A stretch of DNA of 64,000 nt from Ilex aquifolium (lineage: Eukaryota; Streptophyta; Magnoliopsida; Aquifoliales; Aquifoliaceae): the NCBI GenBank assembly GCA_951799425.1, contig OX637403.1, positions 27,158,311 to 27,222,310 of the forward strand, read 5' to 3'. This document shows, in pieces, positions 57,471-64,000 of this stretch. Below the pieces are notes generated by a model. The model was not told the DNA's origin and did no database searches. It was given only the letters and a program-made list of their open reading frames with translations. Positions within the stretch are counted from its first letter, which is position 1. Every line of letters starts with the position of its first letter. Position numbers and translations under genes: made by a program.

Positions 57471-58788
57471 TCTTTTTATATATACCTTTGTCATATATTT
57501 GAGGACTAATAATGGCCAAAAGATATTTTGTAATACCAAAAATCAAAAGTGCGATATTTAAAATTTATTTATTTTTTCTCTTTAAACACACAATTTAAAA
57601 TTAAATGGAAAAAAATAAAATAAAAGAGGTAGGGAAAGATAAGAGGGGTGTAAATGTGAATTAGTGGAATTGTTAGCCTTGGGTGGGCCTGGCAAAATCA
57701 TTTGCAAAGTGAAGGTCAATTTTTTATTTTGAACAAGAGAGCATGAGAAATGTATGTAGCATAGGATGTCCTTTTGTTCTTTTAATTCCATATGGGGTCG
57801 GAGTAAATGCCAGAATTGTAGTCAATTCCAATTTTTATATTTTCCCTTATACTATACTGATTTTTCTGTGGAAAGTCACCCAGAGCAGGGTCTTTTTGGA
57901 GATGGCTGTTTCACTTTTCTACAGTTGTTTGGTCAGAGGCTTAGATACTAATGGTTCTTAATTGATTCGATTTAATGAATAATTTTCATATGTACTCAGT
58001 TTCTGACAATCTCTTTTCTTTTATAGAGTTGTCATCCATTTTCTGTTCCAAAGCTAGGAATCAGGTCATATAAGTCTCGATTAAGAAGCTTTACGGTCAG
58101 AGCAGCAGCAACTTCAGAGGGTGATTTGGTTCCAGTTGCTCCTCTTCAGTTTGAGTCTCCAACTTGTCAGCTGTTGGTGCGAATACTGCAAATGCATCCA
58201 CACCTGCTCCCCGCAGCCATTGATCAGCAACTTGAGAACCTTCAGGGTGATGGAGACGCTCAAGGAGAAGAAAGTTCATATTCGTCTCAAGATCTCCTGT
58301 ATAAGTAAGTTTGATCTCTTCATTTTGTGTTTTGGATGTGCCATCCAGTTTGACAGCTCAATGAATATTTTTTTTTATTTTATATTCTGTCACAGAGTGA
58401 TGCCAGTTAACAAGCACACGGTCCTTAATATTGCTATGGGATTTGATTCGAAAAGTGAGCACAGTACTGGTGGAGCTGATTATTATAGTTTTAACATTGA
58501 AACAGTGAGATACTTTTGGGCGCTTTAAGCGGCAATGGATGAGAAAAGGTTTGGTAGAATAGTGTTGGAAACTATATATTGTTCGTTTCTGACTCCCTAA
58601 GGCTGTGGTGGTAACTTAATATAATACTCAGTGGAAGAGTTAATTTTTTGAAGTGTTTGTCTTCTGCTTGGACAGTTTCTTGAATTTTGCTATTGACAGA
58701 AATGAAAGCCAATAGAACTTCATTATGTAATCATGAACTACTGAAAATCTTAAGTGCCATTAGGTATTGTTATCTGATGATAACTTAG

Positions 58789-58915
58789 CTTTCTGACCAA
58801 ATGGAATCAGGTGTTTTACAAGATTTGCTGTTTTTGTGAACAAATGGTATAACTTTCTGACCAAATGGAATCAGGTGTTTTACAAGCTTTGCTGTTTTTG
58901 TGAACAAATGGTATC
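58789..58915. repeat. 64 bp tandem duplication in intron 2 of the DUF760 gene
   Basis: Two adjacent copies of a 64 bp unit containing CTGACCAAATGGAATCAGG and TTTGCTGTTTTTGTGAACAA, with very few differences, so the duplication is recent. Confidence 0.9.
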
Positions 58916-61314
58916 AGTTCTTGTACAAGCGTGGCTTTCTTTTTCTAATTGTTGGTTATGCAAGTTTTTGCTTTTATCTGAAGAGTTAGCCCTGAAACTG
59001 CATCATTACACTATTCGGCTACCAGCTCGTAAACTGCTAACCACTACCCTGCAAGCCAAAAACATCGGTTGCTTTTAATTTATCTTTCTTCAATAGTCTC
59101 AACTCGCTCGGGAACCAAAAACTAAATATCCATCTCTATATATCCCTGAACCTCAAGTCTCAACTCTTTAGTAGTGAAATGATCAAGACCCTTCACCTGG
59201 AACGCCCCTCTCAGCAAACCATTTATCTGAGTAAGTGTCTAATCATACTCATTTGCCATGTTTTTCTCCAATGATTTTACACTCTAAATGATTTCAGAAG
59301 GATCATAAGATAATTTTTTGTCAGGTTATCTATATTTGGTGGGGATAATCCTTTTTTTTTTCTTTCAGTTGTGGAACTGAGAGAGCCCTTTCAAATGGTG
59401 CTCGTGATGCTTCTTCCATGCTGATTTGGCAATGTTGTAGAGTGAACTGATGTGAGTGGAGAGGGACAAATATTTATGGGACCAACTCCAAGAACAATTC
59501 ATCCTGGATACTTTGGATCTAGCATATTAACAATTCTGATGAATTATGTGCCCCAAATCAATGGATTATGAAACGTTCAGTGAAAACAATGCCAGAATTT
59601 ATATTTGTATCCAATCCCCCATTTCCACAGCACCGTGGTTTTTAAGGGGACATTACTAGGTAGTTTTTAACTTTTATGAGAAAATCCAATGGAATTGTGG
59701 CACAACATTACCAACCCTCTATTCAACTAGGAGAATGAGAGTCAGTTGATACTTTAATGGATAAATGGGTGCACATTGGATGCATTGCTCGCAGTTTCAT
59801 ACCATTACCAACTTTTCTCTCGTTTCTCAGACAGTTTCATACCATTAACAAGGTGTTAGCTTTTTGTGAATCTCATCAATTTATGGCTGATAACTTTTGA
59901 TTTCCAAGGGGTAAACATATTTGTGCCTTGGTTCATGTATATGACTCCTTAAATACCAGTTTCTTTTATAATCCTACTTGTTTCCAACATTTCCTTCCAA
60001 GTGATCAACTGCTGGCAATATGGACATGACTAATATAACAGAGGCTGTAATTTTTCAGGAGAATTGCTGAAGTGAAAAGAGAAGGAAAGGCGAAAGGCAT
60101 TGGAAGAGATAATATATTGCTTGATTGTTCAAAAATTTGGAGGCAATGAAATTTCAATGATCCCAAAGATATTACAAACCTCAGATACTGCTGGTAGGGT
60201 GGATATTTGACCGAATCAAGAACATAAATTAGAATCCGTGCACTCTCCTGAAGCATTTGAAATGATACAGAGCCATTTATACATTATTCTTGGGGAGCGG
60301 GTAGTTGGACCCCTGGACACCATTGTTCAAATCGACAAAATAAAACTTGGGAAGTTGTATGCTTCTTCAATTATGTATACTTATTTCCTGAAAAGAGTTG
60401 ATCAGAGATATCAACTTGAGAGATCCATGGATACCCTTCCTAATGAAGACCGGGTATCAAAATAGCAGCTTTGGGACCCAGATTCATTAATTCAAATCCT
60501 CCCTAATGATGCTGATGGGGGAGGTTTGAATTCTGGCGAGATAAAATCATATAGGTTGAGATCCTATGTCATGTACTTGAATGCTGAGACTCTTCAAAGA
60601 TATGCAACCATAAGATCCAAAGAAGCAGTTTCTTTGATTGAGAAGCAGACACAAGCGTTGTTTGGGAGGCGTGACATCAGGATTGCCGAAAATGGTTCCC
60701 TTGATGTGTCTCATGATGAAGTGATTGCTGTTACATTCTACGGATTGACAATGTTGGTATTGGAGGCAGTTGCATTTAGATCAATTTTATGGGATGCAGA
60801 AGGTTATGTGGAATCTGAATATCACTTCTTCAAAAGCTAGAGGTAGCGTTTTTTTCATTATATTTTCTTTTGTTTTCTCTTTTTTATCTCGGGATAGATG
60901 ATAGTTGATGCCCTTTCTAGCTTTGTTAATTGTATTGCATTAGGAAGACCTGCTAATCGGCATCTAGTAATGTAAATCAGTAACTTGTTTGCCAAACTCT
61001 TTTCCACGTATATGAAGTATGTTCAAAGAAATCATCAAAGTCTCTGGATGTTTTACATCTCAAACATTAGAAGGTCTTTTATGGGAGGAAAGCAAAATTA
61101 GTTGAACTCCCTGTGCACACAAACCCGTTTGGTCAAAGTTGAAGACTTACTGAAAACTTTGTTTGAATAGCATTTCTGATTCCTGAGAATGTTACATAAC
61201 ACACATCATGGATGATCTGGATACACTTGAAAATTGTGGGTCAGGATGACCAGCAAACCATAAGGCAGACAAACTTCCAAAATTTAATCCTCTTCAGTTG
61301 TTGTCCTAAACCTC

Positions 61315-61359
61315 AGACCCCGCAATGGCGGGAGTCTCGTGCACTGGGTACGTTTTTTT
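61315..61359 (+). mobile_element. SINE 3' end fragment
   Basis: GACCCCGCAATGGCGGGAG followed by TCTCGTGCACTGGGTACG and a T-run. This order resembles the 3' end of the common plant tRNA-derived SINE whose head is seen at 10181-10272. Recognised by memory of the pattern, not by search. Confidence 0.5.
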
Positions 61360-61965
61360 GAGTTGTTGTCCAGAATAAGCCAAAAGCGTTCAGTTGTTTG
61401 ATTTCCTTCTGCCATAGATTTCTTGTCATTAATGGCACATATATGTAGGTTAAAGTCCTCAATTTTTCTTCCCCTAGTTGGAGAGAAACGTCTCTATGAT
61501 TATTCCAAGTAAAAGAGAGTAGACGCTTGAGTGATCCCTATCAGAACCACTTACTAGATTGAATGAAGAAGCAGCAGTTGCTTAGAGGAGCGTAGGCTTT
61601 TTGAAGTGGTGTCTGGGTTTTGCCTTTAGGCCTTGCGTGGGTTGAATTGTGATTATTCTGTCTGTCAATTGATGGTTCTGTCTTTCTCCTTTCCCACTTT
61701 GCAATCAGCCAATAAACGAAACGCTTGGAGGAAACTAGTTGCGAGGCCCGGATTGTGCTATGGTAACATGACGAGTTGTAAATCTAGACGTTATGAATTT
61801 GCATCTTGGTAATTATTTGGGGTCGGCTCATGATAAATTTATCCCTCATGAATATCTTAATTTTAGCATGAATGATCTACCTTTAACTGAATCGATAAAA
61901 AAATTAGTCGAGATCAGCGTAAGGTTCGGACACCCTTGAACTTAAAAAACAAAAAAAATAGCAAT

Positions 61966-62096
61966 CAAGTTGATTTTGGGACCAAATTTAGAGTTCAAAT
62001 GACATGACAGCTGACTTTGACTTATTTAAACTCCAAATAATATACTGCCATGTCATTTGAGCTCTAAATTTAGTTCTAAAATTTGATCAATGTAGT
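61966..62096. mobile_element. Hairpin MITE
   Basis: Inverted arms of about 50 bp: ACCAAATTTAGAGTTCAAAT, GACATGACAG against ACTAAATTTAGAGCTCAAAT, GACATGGCAG, with a short loop. Confidence 0.7.
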
Positions 62097-62371
62097 TTTA
62101 CTGCTACATTTAATCTCAAGGGTAATAGCATTAGTGCAGCAGCTAGTTGGAAGAACACGTCACTAGGTCTTGAAATGGCACGTAATTACTCACTCTCTCT
62201 CTCTTTCTCCACACACACATACAAACATACACATACATGCCTAAGTAATTTATGAATACATTAAAGCCAACCCAAAAATGTAATATTTATCGTAATTATG
62301 TGGGAAATTATACATCCTTTCCTTGTGGCTTTCAGTTGAAATGTCTAATTGTTTTGACAGTGATATATATA

Positions 62372-62932
62372 TCTATATAATAAAGTAACTTACAATTCAA
62401 ATTTCAAAAGATAAATAAAATGACTTTTGTTTTTCGCGGTTCAGATCGATTTAAATTTTACTTTAAAGTTAATCTAACGGCTAATATTAACACCTTAAAT
62501 TTAATAAAAAAAATATGTCCATAAGGGTGTGTTTGGAGTGACTTTTTAAAAGTACTTCTAGAAATTATTTCTCATAAGTACTTTAAAAAAAAAAATAGTA
62601 TTTGAAACCGCTCCACCACTACTTTTACCACCACCACAATCTCTACCATCACCACCACCACCACCATCGTCGTCGTCGCCACCACCATCACCACCATCGT
62701 CATCGTCATCGCCATCGTCGCCACCACCACCGCCGCCGTCGCCGTCGCCGTCGCCATCACCGTCGCCATCTCCTACCACCACCACCACCACCTCTCACCC
62801 CCACTACAATCGATACTTAAATTCATTTATCTCTCCTCTATGTTTGTGATTTGATTTTAGATATGAATACAAATATGTTTATTGTTTACCATTTTTTATT
62901 ACTCTGTACTTTCAGGCACAGACAATAACTAG
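62372..62932 (+). mobile_element. Non-autonomous Helitron, copy B
   Basis: Starts TCTATATAATAAAGTAACTT after an A and ends ACTCTGTACTTTCAGGCACA, GACAATAACTAG before a T. It aligns end to end with the minus-strand copy at 3930-4523 (shared CTAACGGCTAATATTAACACC, GGGTGTGTTTGGAGTGAC and TGTTTATTGTTTACCAT), including a trinucleotide array at the same place. No Rep/helicase. The 3' hairpin is weaker here than in copy A. Confidence 0.85.
62618..62800. repeat. CCN/GTC trinucleotide array inside Helitron B
   Basis: CAC/CAT/CCA/TCG/CCG triplets over about 180 bp, the complement of the GGN array of copy A. The poly-Gly/Asp and poly-His frames it produces are artefacts. Confidence 0.9.
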
Positions 62933-64000
62933 TATATATATATGCCATCAAAAAATAGACTAAAGACAATATCTATGCATCCTCGATTAGAATCATTACC
63001 ACATATAGGCCTTTAGTAGCGTAATTTATACTTAATTTTAGGACTTAATTAATTATTTGATATTAATTGGATCACTTCACCAAATTTATTGACAGTGTGG
63101 GCGTCATTGACATTGAAATGTAGCCTTCAGTAATACGATTTAGATTTAATTATAAAATGCTCAATAATTAGCCACAATTAATAAAAAGCCAACAGTGGCT
63201 AATTAGATCCGACAGTCCCATCTCTCACTATGTTAGCATCACATCATCATTATTCTTATTTTTTGTTATATTTCTTTTGCTGTGTCTAGCATTACCTCAT
63301 ATGACAACATGACCACCCTCAACCACCACCACTACCACTACCACCACCACCACCACACTCTACTTTATTTTGTACGTAAAAACTTTTTTAAAGTATGTAA
63401 GACCTCGTTAAACATGCACCCATAGAATAAATTTCATATACCTGCAAACACTCGCTAATTACTGATATTGAATAACTATAGTCATTAACGAAAGTGGCAC
63501 CGAACCTCTTTTTTGATATATATCAGTGTCGGCCCAACCTTTAGGCCACTTAGGTCATTGCCTAGGGCTCCTAAATTGGAAAAAAAATTTGGGGCCCCAA
63601 TATAAAATAAATAATTATTATTTTAGAATATAATTTAAATATTTAATATATTTTAATTATTGAATTAATAGTGAGTGTTAAGTTTAAACAAAATTCACTA
63701 TTTATCTAATGTACTTAGTCCTCCAATTAAGTGCAACTAGCATTATTGTAAAATTTTTAGGACCTCTTTTAAAAAAATTTAGAGCCTTAAAGTTCAGCTT
63801 ATTTTTTTATCTCACCCGATATTTATATTATATCCATTATCACTTTGCAGTCTTATTATTAAAATCAATTGTCTATCATATAATAGGTACAAATAATAAT
63901 TTTATATTTGTATAAGTTAAATTTGAGATCATTTTTAATAACGTTGTTTACTATGCACAAGATGATTATAAAATAGAGTGAGTAGAAGTAATACACTAGC
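62933..64000. other. Intergenic to window end
   Basis: A CCACCACTAC run lies at 63315-63355. From about 63527, CAGTGTCGGCCCAACC, TTTAGGCCAC and TTGGGGCCCC look like the left end of a further transposon; its right end was not found in the window. No gene seen. Confidence 0.45.

Larger units (their letters stand above)
57046..60840 (+). pseudogene. DUF760 family gene (UV-B-induced At3g17800-like), broken
   Basis: Three exons: 57046-57183 (MSMQLSGVFTEVLAVLPSTG), 58027-58304 (a transit-peptide-like Arg/Ser segment SYKSRLRSFTVRAAATSEGD, then FESPTCQLLVRILQMHPHLL) and 60059-60840 (RIAEVKR, then ALEEIIYCLIVQKF, VGPLDTIVQIDKIKLGKLYA, YFLKRVDQRYQLERSM, and an end EGYVESEYHFFKS). The splice 58304/60059 rejoins a conserved KRIAEV. 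Exon 3 is damaged: a single-base insertion near 60080, an in-frame TGA at 60208-60210 where family members have Trp, and TAG at 60463-60465. Known for the family: chloroplast-located, UV-B-responsive, biochemical role unknown. Introns are kept, so this is not a processed copy. An assembly error is possible but would need three faults. The promoter region is repeat-like. Confidence 0.8.
60841..62371. other. Intergenic downstream of the DUF760 gene
   Basis: The first 150-200 bp may be 3' UTR. A SINE tail (61315-61359) and a hairpin MITE (61966-62096) are listed separately. Otherwise no gene or repeat is recognised. Confidence 0.5.

Noticed and set aside
62558-62820. Poly-Gly/Asp and poly-His open frames
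   Set aside because: Same cause as above in the second Helitron copy.
1-64000. tRNA, rRNA, CRISPR or organellar DNA insertions
   Set aside because: No cloverleaf with both A and B boxes, no rRNA-like block, no regular spacer-repeat array and no plastid- or mitochondrion-like stretch was seen by eye; a covariance-model scan would be needed to exclude tRNAs fully.

Overview
The window is nuclear DNA from a flowering plant, almost certainly a eudicot. The evidence is GT-AG introns of very uneven length, AT-rich intergenic DNA, plant-only protein families (CC-NB-ARC-LRR resistance protein, G-box bZIP with a proline-rich N-terminus, DnaJ-DUF3444, DUF760) and plant transposon types. I cannot name the species. 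No RNA gene, CRISPR array or prokaryotic operon is visible.

Layout. 1-11.9 kb is accessory DNA: a Mutator-type MITE, two diverged copies of one dispersed repeat, a Gypsy-like LTR split by a 4.2 kb CACTA element (which holds a Helitron and a LINE remnant), a hAT MITE and a relic of an LRR gene. 11.9-19.5 kb is one resistance gene on the minus strand, cut in two by a 4.8 kb Ty1-copia element whose LTRs differ at one base. 19.8-22.9 kb holds a SINE, a decayed MULE MITE and degenerate repeats. 22.9-30.2 kb is an 11-exon IWS1 gene (minus; 521 aa after splicing). 30.2-42.2 kb is transposon-rich: a solo LTR, a 1.9 kb long-TIR MULE carrying a transposase N-terminal fragment, a Helitron, a hAT transposase relic and a Tourist-like element filled with an AT minisatellite. 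42.2-44.2 kb is a single-exon DnaJ/DUF3444 gene (minus). 47.3-55.7 kb is a 12-exon bZIP16/68-type gene (plus; 405 aa) with two hAT-type elements in its introns. 57.0-60.8 kb is a DUF760 gene with introns, broken by one frameshift and two stops. 60.8-64 kb holds repeats, including a second copy of the 4 kb Helitron.

How the genes relate. The three genes that look functional (IWS1, the DnaJ protein, the bZIP16-type factor) are ordinary conserved single genes with no shared pathway that the sequence shows. IWS1 works in RNA polymerase II elongation and bZIP16 is a G-box transcription factor. The resistance and DUF760 genes are damaged.

The strongest results are transposons resolved to the base by target-site duplications (TSDs): CACTA (AGC), copia (GATTT), solo LTR (CAAAT), MULEs (TTAAGTTTA and TAGAATTTT), hATs (CCTATTAT and CATGTTGC), SINE (14 bp) and Helitrons (A/T insertion). 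I did not find a convincing undescribed biochemical system. The least ordinary structures are the palindromic subterminal arrays of the CACTA element, the paired Helitrons with long GGN arrays, and the resistance gene whose reading frame is exactly continuous across the copia insertion. All calls were made by eye, without alignment or database search.
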